From: Couchioplanes caeruleus
Lineage (GTDB): Bacteria > Actinomycetota > Actinomycetes > Mycobacteriales > Micromonosporaceae
Length of the DNA: 64,000 nucleotides
Assembly: GCF_003751945.1 (NCBI RefSeq)
Contig: NZ_RJKL01000001.1
Location: 5,828,001 to 5,892,000 of the forward strand
Direction: 5' to 3'
A program made the translations under genes and the position numbers. The notes under the pieces are model-generated. The model worked only from the letters and a program-made list of their open reading frames with translations, was not told the origin of the DNA and searched no databases. Below are positions 1 through 8,696 of the stretch, piece after piece. Each line of letters opens with the position of its first letter. Positions within the stretch are counted from its first letter, which is position 1.

Positions 1-67
1 GCGAAATCCGGCGCCTTCAGGTCAATCTAGGCGCTACCGGGCGACACTGCCGGCGCGAGCGGGTTCC

Positions 68-1216
68 TCACCGGGACGGAGTCGCCGCCGGTCGCAGCGC
101 GCGGGCGCCCAGGCCCATCGCCACGGTCAGCGCGGCCACCAGGACGAACGACACCGTCAGCGACGAGGCGTGGGCGATCCCGCCGATGATCCCGGGCGCG
201 ACCAGCCCGCTCCCGTACGCGATGCCCGCCACGCCGGCGAGGCTGCGCCCGGGGTGCTCGCCGAGGCGTCCGGCCGTGGCGAAGACGAGCGGCACCACGA
301 CGGCGATGCCGACTCCCATGAGTCCGAAGCCCAGGATGCCCAGCAGGACCCGGTCTCCCAGCACCACGGTCACGGCGCCCGCGCTCGCGCAGAGGCCGGC
401 GAGTCGTACGGTGGTCACCGGGCCGAGGCGCTCGATCACCTTGTCGCCGACGAACCGGGCGAGCGCCATGCTGATCGAGAACATCGACACCGTCAGCGCC
501 GCGGTGCCGGCCGAGCCGCCCAGGACGTCGCGGATGTAGACCGCGGCCCAGTCCAGGCCGGCGCCCTCGGCGAACACCGCGCAGAGCGCAACCAGGCCGA
601 TCGGCAGCACCGCCCGCGACGGCAGCGCGAACGCGGGCGGCGCGCCGGACGCCGCCTCCGGACGGTGCGGCACCAGCCAGACGGACGCGGTGAGGGTGAC
701 GGCGCCCAGCGCGACCGCGGTGGCCAGGAAGTGGGGGCGGGCGTCCATCCCGGCGCGGGCCGCCAGCGCCGCTACCGCCGAACCGGCCAGCCCGCCGACG
801 CTCCAGAAGCCGTGGAAGCTCGACATGACCGAGCGGCCGTACCGCTCCTCGATGATGACCGCCTGCGCGTTCATCGCGACGTCCGCGACGCCGGCGGTCG
901 CGCCGTAGGCCACCAGGACGAGGCACAGCCCCACGATGGAGGTGGGCAGCGACGGCAGGACGAGCGCCGCGCACCACAGCAGGATCAGCGCGCGGGTGAG
1001 GGCGCGCAGGTCGTAGCGGTGGGCGAGGCGGGCGGAGAGCGGCATGGCGAGCAGGGCGCCGACGCCCGGCATGAGCAGCGCCAGGCCGAGCCCGCCCGCG
1101 CCGGTGTCGACGTGGTCGGCGATCCACGGCACCCGGGCGGCGAACGTGCCGGTGACCGCGCCGTGCACGGCGAAGATCACGGAGGTGGCGGCTCGGGCGC
1201 GCCGGAGCGTCTGCAT
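68..1216 (-). CDS. MFS transporter, 12-TM type
   Basis: A 382-residue hydrophobic protein with about twelve predicted membrane segments, the usual size for a major facilitator. The N-terminal half carries the substitution-prone TM2-3 loop (ARLAHRYDLRA, about residues 60-70) typical of the sugar/drug MFS of the YbjJ/FucP type. Substrate cannot be read from sequence. The ATG at 1216 follows a -10-like TAGGGT (minus strand, 1225-1230) by 8 nt with no ribosome site, suggesting a leaderless mRNA. It diverges from the copper ATPase, and the palindrome at 1240-1254 lies upstream of both promoters, so co-regulation by copper is possible but not shown. Confidence 0.85.
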   Translation of the reverse strand: MQTLRRARAATSVIFAVHGAVTGTFAARVPWIADHVDTGAGGLGLALLMPGVGALLAMPLSARLAHRYDLRALTRALILLWCAALVLPSLPTSIVGLCLVLVAYGATAGVADVAMNAQAVIIEERYGRSVMSSFHGFWSVGGLAGSAVAALAARAGMDARPHFLATAVALGAVTLTASVWLVPHRPEAASGAPPAFALPSRAVLPIGLVALCAVFAEGAGLDWAAVYIRDVLGGSAGTAALTVSMFSISMALARFVGDKVIERLGPVTTVRLAGLCASAGAVTVVLGDRVLLGILGFGLMGVGIAVVVPLVFATAGRLGEHPGRSLAGVAGIAYGSGLVAPGIIGGIAHASSLTVSFVLVAALTVAMGLGARALRPAATPSR

Positions 1217-1239
1217 GACGGGTCACCCTAGTCGTCGCG

Positions 1240-1254
1240 TACCCCCAGGGGGTA
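1240..1254. promoter_or_regulatory. CsoR-like copper operator
   Basis: Perfect 15-bp inverted repeat TACCCCC-A-GGGGGTA. C-tract/G-tract palindromes flanked by TA are the known signature of CsoR copper-sensor operators. It ends right at the -10-like TATGCT (1255-1260) of the copper ATPase gene and lies upstream of the divergent MFS promoter, so a bound repressor would block copA. No csoR gene is in the window. Confidence 0.75.
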
Positions 1255-1267
1255 TATGCTGGTGACC

Positions 1268-3400
1268 ATGACCCGGCAGATCGAGCTCGAGATCGGCGGC
1301 ATGACCTGTGCTGCCTGCGCCAACCGCATCGAGAAGAAGCTCAACCGGCTCGAGGGCGTCACCGCCACGGTCAACTACGCGACGGAGAAGGCCCGCGCCA
1401 CCGTCCCGGACGGCCTCACCGCCGCCGATCTCATCGCCGTGGTCGAGAAGACCGGCTACACCGCCGCCGAGCCGCGCGCCGAGGAGGCGCCGGAGGTCCC
1501 CGCCGCCGATCCGCTGCGGACGCGGCTCATCGTCTCCGCCGTGCTCACCGTCCCCGTCGTGGTCCTCGCCATGGTGCCGGCCTGGCAGTTCGACTACTGG
1601 CAGTGGCTTTCGCTGACCCTCGCCGCACCCGTCGTGGTCTACGGCGGCCTGCCGTTCCACCGGTCCGCCGCGGTCAACTTGCGCCACGGCGCCGCCAGCA
1701 TGGACACGCTCGTCTCGCTCGGCACGCTCGCGGCCTTCCTCTGGTCGCTCTGGGCGCTGTTCCTCGGCGACGCCGGCATGCCGGGTATGACCCACCCCTT
1801 CGTGCTGCGGGCCGGCAGCGACGGCGACGCGATCTACCTCGAGGCGGCCGCCGGGGTCACCACGTTCCTGCTGGCCGGCCGCTATGCCGAGGCCCGCGCC
1901 AAGCGGCGCGCGGGCGACGCGCTGCGCTCGCTGCTGGAGCTCGGCGCGCGCTCGGTCACCCTGCCGGACGGGCGCGAGATCCCCGTCGATCAACTCGCGG
2001 TGGGCGACCTCTTCCAGGTACGCCCGGGGGAGAAGGTCGCCGCCGACGGGGAGGTCGTGGACGGCGCCTCCGCCCTCGACCAGAGCCTGGTCACCGGCGA
2101 GTCGGTCCCGGTGGAGGTGACCGTGGGAGACCCGGTGACCGGCGGTACGGTCAACGCCGGCGGCCGGCTCATCGTGCGCGCGACCCGGGTCGGCGCCGAC
2201 ACCCAGCTCGCCCAGATGGCCCGCCTGGTCGAGCAGGCGCAGGACGGCAAGGCCGCGGTGCAGCGCCTCGCCGACCGGATCTCCGGCGTCTTCGTGCCCG
2301 TGGTCATCGCCCTGGCGGCGGCAACGCTGGGCTACTGGCTCGGCACGGGGCAGGGGACGACGGCGGCATTCACGGCCGCGGTCGCCGTACTCATCATCGC
2401 CTGCCCGTGCGCCCTCGGCCTGGCCACGCCGACGGCCCTGCTGGTCGGCACCGGCCGCGGCGCCCAGCTCGGCATCCTCATCCGCGGCGTGGAGGCGCTC
2501 GAGTCGACGCGCCGGGTGGACACGATCGTGCTGGACAAGACCGGCACGGTGACGACGGGCGCGATGGCCGTGGTCGAGGTCGTCCCGGAGCCCGGCCACG
2601 ACGCCACGGAGCTGCTCCGGCTGGCCGGCGCGGTCGAAGCCGCCTCGGAGCACCCTCTCGGCCGCGCCATCGCCCGGTCGGCGGCCGAGAACGGCCCGCT
2701 GCCGCCGGTCACGGAGTTCAAGGCCACGGCGGGCGTCGGCGTCCGCGGCGTGGTCGGCGACGCACTCGTCGAGATCTCCCGGGGCGCGGGCGAGACCGCC
2801 CACACCTGGGTCGAGGTCCGCGTCGACGGCACGCTGCGGGGCCGGCTGGCCCTCACCGATCCCGTACGCCCGACCAGCGCCGCCGCCGTCGCGAGCCTCC
2901 GCGGCCTGGGCCTCGATCCGGTCCTCGTCACCGGCGACGCCGGACCGGTGGCGGAGCGGGTGGCCGCGGAGGTCGGCGTGACGCAGGTCGTCGCCGGCGT
3001 ACTCCCGGCGGGCAAGGTCGACGTCGTCAAGCGCCTGCAGGCGGAAGGCCGCTCGGTCGCGATGGTGGGCGACGGCGTCAACGACGCGGCGGCCCTCGCC
3101 CAGGCGGACCTCGGCGTGGCGATGGGCGCGGGCACCGACGTGGCCATCGAGGCGTCGGACCTCACCCTGATGCGCGACGATCTGACGGCCGCGGTCGACG
3201 CGGTACGTCTGGCACGGCGCACGGTGCAGATCATCCGCGGCAACCTGTTCTGGGCCTTCGCCTACAACGTGGCGGCGCTGCCGCTCGCGGCGATGGGGTT
3301 GCTCAATCCGATGATCGCGGGCGCGGCGATGGCGCTGAGCTCGATCTTCGTGGTCGCCAACAGCCTCCGGCTGCGCCGCTTCCAGCCCGCGGCAGTGTGA
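1268..3400 (+). CDS. copA: Copper-translocating P1B-type ATPase
   Basis: Exports Cu(I) across the cytoplasmic membrane at the cost of ATP. One N-terminal heavy-metal domain (GMTCAAC, residues 11-17), TGES actuator loop, metal-channel CPC (about 379-381), phosphorylated Asp in DKTGT (about 423), SEHPLG nucleotide motif and the GDGVNDAAAL hinge are all visible, in the usual order and length (710 aa). The start is placed at ATG 1268: TATGCT at 1255-1260 plus 7 nt gives a leaderless start; ATG 1256 is in frame but lies inside the promoter. Regulation by a CsoR-type repressor is inferred from the overlapping operator. Confidence 0.95.
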   Translation: MTRQIELEIGGMTCAACANRIEKKLNRLEGVTATVNYATEKARATVPDGLTAADLIAVVEKTGYTAAEPRAEEAPEVPAADPLRTRLIVSAVLTVPVVVLAMVPAWQFDYWQWLSLTLAAPVVVYGGLPFHRSAAVNLRHGAASMDTLVSLGTLAAFLWSLWALFLGDAGMPGMTHPFVLRAGSDGDAIYLEAAAGVTTFLLAGRYAEARAKRRAGDALRSLLELGARSVTLPDGREIPVDQLAVGDLFQVRPGEKVAADGEVVDGASALDQSLVTGESVPVEVTVGDPVTGGTVNAGGRLIVRATRVGADTQLAQMARLVEQAQDGKAAVQRLADRISGVFVPVVIALAAATLGYWLGTGQGTTAAFTAAVAVLIIACPCALGLATPTALLVGTGRGAQLGILIRGVEALESTRRVDTIVLDKTGTVTTGAMAVVEVVPEPGHDATELLRLAGAVEAASEHPLGRAIARSAAENGPLPPVTEFKATAGVGVRGVVGDALVEISRGAGETAHTWVEVRVDGTLRGRLALTDPVRPTSAAAVASLRGLGLDPVLVTGDAGPVAERVAAEVGVTQVVAGVLPAGKVDVVKRLQAEGRSVAMVGDGVNDAAALAQADLGVAMGAGTDVAIEASDLTLMRDDLTAAVDAVRLARRTVQIIRGNLFWAFAYNVAALPLAAMGLLNPMIAGAAMALSSIFVVANSLRLRRFQPAAV

Positions 3401-3454
3401 GCCGGGCGCTTGTTCCCATCGGTCGCTCCCGAAACCAACGGGGCGCCCGGCTCA
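3398..3454 (+). terminator. Hairpin overlapping copA stop
   Basis: Perfect 12-bp arms (3398-3409 and 3443-3454) separated by 33 nt; the left arm starts with the copA TGA. No T-tract follows, so it may act as a weak terminator or 3' stabiliser. Confidence 0.5.
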
Positions 3455-3711
3455 CCATCTGTACCACCACGGCATTCCCTCGGACTGGTCCCGAAGCCCG
3501 AAGTACCGCGGTGGCATTCCCCAGATCCACCTGCACACATGACGCTATGTGATGACCGCCCCCCTTTGGAAGCGCAGCGTGCGTGAATTGGCCGTTCGGT
3601 CGGCCTTGTCGGGCGACAAAACCGACCCGCTCTGCCACACAAGATGGCAGCAGCCTCAGGGATCACAGCGTGGTTACTCTGAGTGAAGGCTGAACGAAGT
3701 GCGGAGGGTGA
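3455..3711. other. Intergenic stretch without a gene
   Basis: Between copA and the convergent tetR. It is slightly less GC-rich than its surroundings. Apart from the hairpin at its left edge and a short GTCGG/CCGAC inverted repeat near 3600-3626, I see no feature. A minus-strand open frame at 3303-3638 runs into copA and has no recognisable content. Confidence 0.5.
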
Positions 3712-4647
3712 TCAGTCGTCCTCGCGGATCGTGTCGAGCAGGCCGAGGACCTGCCGCAGCGCCGGCCGCAGCACGCGCAGGCGGGACAGCCCGACGAGGC
3801 GGTCGATGAGCGGCACGATCCCGTCGATCAGTCGGCGGGTGCGCCTGCGGTCGGGCGAGCGGTCGTACACCCAGAAGAGCACCACGCCCATCCAGCCCAG
3901 CCACAACAGCTCCGGCAGGACCTTGCGCAGCTCCGGGTCGAGCTTCGCGGACGAGCCCTCGACCACATCCCGGAAGATCGCGATGGCCGCCTCCCGCGCG
4001 GGCGACGACTCCCGCGAGAACGGGCTCAGCGGCGACGACGGCTCGGCGGCCGTCTTGAAGAACGTCGCCGCGAACGAGTGGTACGGGTCGTTGACATCGA
4101 CTCCCGCATGCAACACCCCCCGCAACCGCGCCGCGAACTCCTTCTCCCGGGCCAGTACCGGCCCGGAGGCCACCCGGTGCGCGGCCTGATTCTGGTCGTA
4201 GAACCCCTGGATCAGGTGTTCCTTCGAGTCGAAGTAGTAGTACGCGTTCCCGACCGCGACCCCGGCCTCCTTGGCGATGGCGCGCATGGTGGTCTCGGTG
4301 TAACCCCGCTCCCGGAAGAGCCGGAGCGCCGTCTCGAGAATGAGCTGCCGAGTCTGCTCACCCCGCTGCCGGCGCGGCCGCTCCTCGCCACCACCCTCCG
4401 TCCCGGTCCGCGTCCCCGTCCCGCCGACCGTGCCCGCGCTCGGCGTCGCGTCAGTGCCCGCGCCGCTGTTCGCGGCCGTGCGGGAGGTCGCTGCCACGGC
4501 GTCTGCGCGGGATCCGGCGGAGCGGTCCCCCTCCGGCGCGGCCTGGGGGGATCCGGTGGAACGGCCTCCCTTCGGCGCGGCATGGGCGGAGCCGGTGTCC
4601 GGTTCGTCGGCGGCGGAATCAGCGGCAGCTGTCGTCACACACGTCAC
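3712..4647 (-). CDS. TetR-family regulator with long N-terminal extension
   Basis: The TetR helix-turn-helix lies at about residues 105-150 (ILETALRLFRERGYTETTMR, then AGVAVGNAYYYFDSKEHLI), followed by a helical ligand domain. TetR proteins usually start 10-20 residues before the HTH; here about 95 Ala/Gly/Ser/Thr-rich residues precede it, partly made of a duplicated 13-residue unit. The first ATG (4647) overlaps the DCC gene by 29 bp; GTG 4497 is an alternative start. It is last in a three-gene operon, and the two palindromes upstream of that operon are its likely operators, giving autoregulation (inference). Confidence 0.88.
   Translation of the reverse strand: MTCVTTAAADSAADEPDTGSAHAAPKGGRSTGSPQAAPEGDRSAGSRADAVAATSRTAANSGAGTDATPSAGTVGGTGTRTGTEGGGEERPRRQRGEQTRQLILETALRLFRERGYTETTMRAIAKEAGVAVGNAYYYFDSKEHLIQGFYDQNQAAHRVASGPVLAREKEFAARLRGVLHAGVDVNDPYHSFAATFFKTAAEPSSPLSPFSRESSPAREAAIAIFRDVVEGSSAKLDPELRKVLPELLWLGWMGVVLFWVYDRSPDRRRTRRLIDGIVPLIDRLVGLSRLRVLRPALRQVLGLLDTIREDD
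4509..4586. repeat. 39-bp tandem duplication inside tetR
   Basis: Two diverged copies starting GGATCCGG at 4509 and 4548. The period of 39 bp keeps frame and encodes 13-residue units in the N-terminal extension of the TetR protein. Confidence 0.7.
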
Positions 4648-5044
4648 CGTAGTCTTCCGCGCGCGTCGACTGCCGCACGGCCGACGCGGCCGCGATGAAG
4701 CGCCGCGCCGCCGGGAGCAGCGACGGCGTGCTCAGCCGTTCCGCGACGCCCCGGTAGTCCGCCAGCGCCCAGAGGCAGGCGAGCCACGCGCCGTCCGAGA
4801 CGTACACCAGGCCGTTGTCGGCGATGACCGTCAGATCCCGCAGCGTCGCGGAGTGGTCCAGCCCGGGAAAGCACTCCCGGGCCGTCTCCGAGCCGGCCGG
4901 CACGAACCGCAGGGGTACGAGCTGGGCCCGGCTCTCGAGCCACCGGTGGGCGGTCCGGCAGATCGGGCAGCCCTCGTCGTAGAGCACGGTGAGCGACCCG
5001 ATCCGGCCGGACCCGAACCCGGCCGGATCGATGTCCGCGCTCAT
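4619..5044 (-). CDS. DCC-family (DUF393) thiol-disulfide protein
   Basis: Small protein (141 aa) with the DCC signature: YDEGCPICRTAHRW near residue 22, giving a CxxC pair resembling thioredoxin-fold oxidoreductases. The family's substrate is unknown. The ATG at 5044 overlaps the upstream stop codon as ATGA (5041-5044), which fixes the start and implies translational coupling; an in-frame upstream start would intrude far into the neighbouring gene. Middle gene of the operon with a membrane protein and a TetR regulator, so it may service a membrane-linked redox process. Confidence 0.85.
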   Translation of the reverse strand: MSADIDPAGFGSGRIGSLTVLYDEGCPICRTAHRWLESRAQLVPLRFVPAGSETARECFPGLDHSATLRDLTVIADNGLVYVSDGAWLACLWALADYRGVAERLSTPSLLPAARRFIAAASAVRQSTRAEDYGDVCDDSCR

Positions 5045-5730
5045 GCCTGCGCGGGCGGCGGAACCGGCCCGGACATGCCCTGTCCCGGCCACGCCAAGCC
5101 CTCACCCGCCGCGTCTGCACTGGAGGCCGCCCCAGGCCCGGCGGCACCCGGCCCGGCCGCGCCAGGACCGGTGGTGCCGGAAGCGGTGGTGCCGGAAGCG
5201 GTGGTGCCGGAAGCGGTGGCGCCGGGAGTGCCCGCGCCGGGAGCGCCGGGGGCAGGGAAGCCCTGGAAGGGTCCGCTCGGTACCGGCCCGGTCATCGGAT
5301 ATCCGGGGGGCGGGCCCATGGGCCGCGCTCCCGGCGGGATCATCGGCAGCCGGCCCGCCGGAGGCAGCGGCGGCAGGGCCTGCTGCTGGCGCAGCCGCCC
5401 GCGCCGGTACCGGCCGAGGACTATCACGTTGAGCACGTGCAGCAGGCCCAGCACCAGCAGAACGAGCCCGATCTTGCCGGAGAGGACCTCCAGCGCCCGG
5501 GAGGCGTCCCGGACGCCCTCGGCGGAGCGCATGGCGACCGCCACGTAGCCGAGGTTGAGCAGGTAGAACCCCATGACGAGCAGGTGGTTGACCGCCTTGG
5601 CGAGCCGGCTGTCGTCGAAGACGTCCTCGAGGAAGACCAGCCCGTTGCGGGACAGGGTGGTCGCCACCCAGACCGTCAGGCCGACGCTGATCGCCAGGTA
5701 GACGAGATACATCCAGATCTTGTGGTCCAT
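5041..5730 (-). CDS. Membrane protein with Pro/Gly/Ala-rich tail
   Basis: Unrecognised 229-residue protein. The N-terminal half has three likely membrane helices (about residues 6-25, 45-65 and 85-105). The C-terminal half is low complexity: Pro/Met/Gly-rich, then ATASGTTASGTTASG repeats and GPGAA repeats, encoded in part by a 15-bp unit repeated three times around 5170-5215. The start is ATG 5730 preceded by a GGGTGAGG ribosome site; GTG 5739 is less likely. First gene of the operon with DCC and TetR genes, downstream of two identical palindromes. Confidence 0.75.
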   Translation of the reverse strand: MDHKIWMYLVYLAISVGLTVWVATTLSRNGLVFLEDVFDDSRLAKAVNHLLVMGFYLLNLGYVAVAMRSAEGVRDASRALEVLSGKIGLVLLVLGLLHVLNVIVLGRYRRGRLRQQQALPPLPPAGRLPMIPPGARPMGPPPGYPMTGPVPSGPFQGFPAPGAPGAGTPGATASGTTASGTTASGTTGPGAAGPGAAGPGAASSADAAGEGLAWPGQGMSGPVPPPAQA

Positions 5731-5744
5731 CGGCCTCACCCTTG

Positions 5745-5758
5745 TTGAACGCGTTCAA
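5745..5758. promoter_or_regulatory. Palindromic operator, proximal copy
   Basis: TTGAACGCGTTCAA, a perfect 14-bp palindrome, extended to 16 bp by flanking G/C. It lies just downstream of the predicted transcription start of the membrane protein-DCC-TetR operon. Confidence 0.75.
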
Positions 5759-5772
5759 CTGCTGACGGCCTC

Positions 5773-5801
5773 AGACTAGATCCATCTTTGAACGCGTTCA
5801 A
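5773..5801 (-). promoter_or_regulatory. Promoter of the membrane protein-DCC-TetR operon
   Basis: On the minus strand, TTGAAC (5796-5801) and TAGTCT (5773-5778) are separated by exactly 17 nt, a good sigma-A promoter. The -35 box is the first half of the distal operator. Confidence 0.65.
5788..5801. promoter_or_regulatory. Palindromic operator, distal copy
   Basis: Second exact copy of TTGAACGCGTTCAA, 43 bp centre-to-centre from the first and covering the -35 box. Two bound dimers would bracket the promoter. Confidence 0.75.
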
Positions 5802-5835
5802 GGGAGACGTGGGGCACACCTCGGCAGGCGGCGGA

Positions 5836-7290
5836 TCAGCGGGTCAGGCCGAGTACCTCCGCGGCCGCTCGGCCGTTGGCGTGGCTGGCGCCGTACGTGG
5901 TCACGAACGCCCGGACCCCGGCCGGGCGCCACGCCGACGGCCAGCCCATCTCCACCACCGCGACGGCGTGCCGTGCCGCGAGCGACTCGACCAGCGCTCG
6001 GGCCGCCGCGGCGCGGTGGACGTGCCGCCCGACCACCACGATGGGGCGCCCTCCGGCCCGGCCGGCGAGCCGCTCCGGCGATGTTTCCGCCGGGACGACG
6101 GTGAGCTGGTCGGTGCCGTTCAGGTGGGGCGACAGACCCCACGGCACCCGGCCCCCGGCGATCGTGTGCGTCGCCACGAGCTGCACGACGAGCGGGTGCG
6201 CCAGCTCCGCGACCGACCCCTCGACCCGTACCGCCCGCCGGGCCGCCGCGTAGCCGAGTCCCGCGTCGGTGTGCGCCCGCGGCGGTGCCGGCCGTGCGGC
6301 CCAGGCGGCGAGTTCTCCCGTACGGATCGCCGCATCCTCCAGCCGGCGGCGGTCGAGGCGGCCGTCGCCGACGGCGGTGACGATCTGCGCCACCACGTGC
6401 TCGACCAGGTCCGCGTCGATCCGGGCGCCGAGGCACAGCAGGTCCGCACCCGCGGCCAGGGCGCGCACCGCCGCCGGACCGATCCCTCCGGCGGACTCGC
6501 AGGCGCCCCGCATCTCCAGGGCATCGGTGACGATCGCGCCGGTGAAGCCGCATTCGCCGCGGAGCAGGTCGCGCAGCACCGTGGCGGCGAAGGTCGCCGG
6601 CTCGGTGCCGGTCAGGGCCGGGACCCGGATGTGGGCGGTCATGACGGACCGGGCGCCGGCGGCGATCACCGCGGCGAACGGCGGCAGGTCGCGCTCGCGC
6701 AGGACCTCCGCGGGTACGTCGACCGTCGGCAGCGCCAGATGGGAGTCGACGAGCGTCGCGCCGTGGCCGGGAAAGTGCTTCGCGCACGCGGCGACGCCGG
6801 TCGACTGGAGGCCCCGTACGGCGGCCGCGGCGTGTCGGGCCACCTGTGCCGGATCTGCGCCGAAGGAACGCGTACCGATGACGGGGTTGTCCTCGGCGGT
6901 GTTGACGTCGACGGTCGGTGCCAGGTCCAGGTTGATCCCCGCATCCGCCAGGTCCGTGCCGATCGCCGCGTAGACCGCGCGGGTGAGATCCGGGTCGTCG
7001 ACCACACCCAGTGCGGCGTTTCCCGGGTACGGACTGCCGGTGCGGTGCGCGAGCCGGGTCACGTCGCCGCCCTCCTCGTCGATCGCGACGAGGGCGTCCG
7101 GCCGTACCGATCGCAGCTCGGCGGTGAGCCGGGCGACCTGATCGCGGTCGACGACGTTCGCGCCGAAGAGGGTGTGCCCGGCCAGGCCGTCGGTGAGCAG
7201 CGCCAACGCCCGAGCGGGCGGTGAGGTACCGGCAAAAGCCGCAAGCAGGGTGCGCAGGGCGAGGCGGCGCAGTCCCGGGTCGATCGCCAT
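5836..7290 (-). CDS. Glycoside hydrolase family 3, NagZ-like
   Basis: Retaining beta-N-acetylhexosaminidase type of GH3. KHFPGHG (171-177) with DSH (182-184) is the mobile-loop Asp-His acid/base dyad of NagZ enzymes, and D256 in IVTDALEMRG is the nucleophile. At 484 residues it is longer than single-domain NagZ (about 340), with an additional C-terminal alpha/beta domain as in actinobacterial members. No signal peptide, so it is likely cytoplasmic and acts on imported GlcNAc-containing sugars or muropeptides. Ribosome site GAGGAAGG precedes ATG 7290. It diverges from the ROK regulator, its likely controller (inference). Confidence 0.88.
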   Translation of the reverse strand: MAIDPGLRRLALRTLLAAFAGTSPPARALALLTDGLAGHTLFGANVVDRDQVARLTAELRSVRPDALVAIDEEGGDVTRLAHRTGSPYPGNAALGVVDDPDLTRAVYAAIGTDLADAGINLDLAPTVDVNTAEDNPVIGTRSFGADPAQVARHAAAAVRGLQSTGVAACAKHFPGHGATLVDSHLALPTVDVPAEVLRERDLPPFAAVIAAGARSVMTAHIRVPALTGTEPATFAATVLRDLLRGECGFTGAIVTDALEMRGACESAGGIGPAAVRALAAGADLLCLGARIDADLVEHVVAQIVTAVGDGRLDRRRLEDAAIRTGELAAWAARPAPPRAHTDAGLGYAAARRAVRVEGSVAELAHPLVVQLVATHTIAGGRVPWGLSPHLNGTDQLTVVPAETSPERLAGRAGGRPIVVVGRHVHRAAAARALVESLAARHAVAVVEMGWPSAWRPAGVRAFVTTYGASHANGRAAAEVLGLTR

Positions 7291-7454
7291 GGTTACCTTC
7301 CTCGGTGGGGCCCTGTTCTGCGGTGCCGGCGAGCTGTCATGATCGCTGAACGTCTATTGGACACGCCGAACGGCCAGTATGTGCTGACCGTTACGCTGCG
7401 GCTACGCAAGAGTGCCGACAACGCACGAGGATTTGTCGAAAAGTAGGGGAAGTA

Positions 7455-8633
7455 ATGGCTGCCACCCGCCTGCCGGGCACCCCCCGGTTGCTGCGCGCGC
7501 TCAACGATCGCGCGGCACTCGAGCTGCTGCTCTCGAAGGGGCCGCTGACCCGCGCGCAGCTCGGTGAGATGACCGGGTTGAGCAAGGTCACCGCCTCGCA
7601 GCTCGTCGAGCGGCTCGAGGAGCGCGGGCTGGTCCGGCGCGTGGGCGAGCAGGCCGGTGGCCGGGGGCCGAACGCGCAGCTCTACGCGGTCGCTCCCGGC
7701 AGTGCGCACGTCATCGGCGTCGAGGTCCTGCCGGACCGGGTCGTCGCCGCCTGCGCCGACATCACCGGCGAGATCGTCGGCCGCAGCGAGCAGACCACCC
7801 ACGACAGCGATGATCCCGTACGCGCGGTGCACGGCGCCGTGATGCAGGCCGCGACCGAGGCCGGTACCGACCTCGACTCGATCCACCGCGTGGTGCTCGG
7901 CACCCCCGGCCTTGTCGACCCGAAGACCAGCGAGGTCTCGTTCGCGTTCGACCTGCCGCGCTGGCACCGCGGCCTGCTCGCCGAGCTGCGCAAGGACCTC
8001 AGTACGCCGGTGGTGTTCGGCAACGACGTCAACCTCGCCGCGATCGCCGAGCAGCACACCGGCGCCGCCCGGGGCGTCGACGACTTCGTCCTCATCTGGG
8101 TGGGCCGCGGCGTCGGCCTCGCGATGGTGATCGGCGGCAGGCTGCACCAGGGCAGCACCGGTGCCGCCGGCGAGATCGGCTACCTGCCCGTCGCCGGGGT
8201 GGAAGTGCCGCACCACGTCTCTGAGCGTGGCGTGAAGGGTGCGTACCAGACCCTGGTGGCCTCGGATGCGGCGAAGGCGATCGGCAAGCAGTACGGCTTC
8301 GAGGGCGAGGAGTCCGCCGACGTGGTCCGGGCCGCGGTCGCCGCCGGGGACGCGGGCGCGCCGGTGCTGGACGAGCTCGCCCGGCGGCTCGCGCTCGGCG
8401 TGGCGGCCACCTGCGTCGTGCTGGACCCGCCCCTGGTGGTGCTGGCGGGCGAGGTGAGCCAGGCCGGCGGGGTCGCGCTCGCCGAGCGGGTCGAGGCGGA
8501 GGTCGCCTCGATCACCCTGGTGACGCCGAAGGTGGTGATCAGCGAGGTCGCCGCGGAACCGGTCCTGCGGGGCGCGCTGCTGACCGCCCTGGACGCCGTC
8601 CGCGACGAGGTCTTCGGCTCCACGACCGCGTGA
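7455..8633 (+). CDS. ROK-family transcriptional regulator
   Basis: Protein of 392 residues: N-terminal winged helix (about 15-75, LTRAQLGEMTGLSKVTASQL) followed by a ROK sugar-binding domain (GNDVNLAAIAEQ; GSTGAAGEIGYLPV). The CxCGxxGC zinc cluster of ROK kinases is absent after the GEIG motif, so it is probably a NagC/Mlc-type repressor rather than a kinase. The start ATG 7455 follows AGGGGAAG. Divergent from the GH3 gene across 164 bp, suggesting control of that gene by an amino sugar or glycan fragment. Confidence 0.88.
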   Translation: MAATRLPGTPRLLRALNDRAALELLLSKGPLTRAQLGEMTGLSKVTASQLVERLEERGLVRRVGEQAGGRGPNAQLYAVAPGSAHVIGVEVLPDRVVAACADITGEIVGRSEQTTHDSDDPVRAVHGAVMQAATEAGTDLDSIHRVVLGTPGLVDPKTSEVSFAFDLPRWHRGLLAELRKDLSTPVVFGNDVNLAAIAEQHTGAARGVDDFVLIWVGRGVGLAMVIGGRLHQGSTGAAGEIGYLPVAGVEVPHHVSERGVKGAYQTLVASDAAKAIGKQYGFEGEESADVVRAAVAAGDAGAPVLDELARRLALGVAATCVVLDPPLVVLAGEVSQAGGVALAERVEAEVASITLVTPKVVISEVAAEPVLRGALLTALDAVRDEVFGSTTA

Positions 8634-8696
8634 GGCCGCCCGGCCGAGCCCGGCACGCCGTCGGGCGCCGCCGGCGGTGCGTGGTTGGATGGACGC

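Noticed and set aside
3303..3638. 111-codon minus-strand ORF between copA and tetR
   Set aside because: Overlaps 98 bp of copA, no recognisable content, no ribosome site at its GTG.
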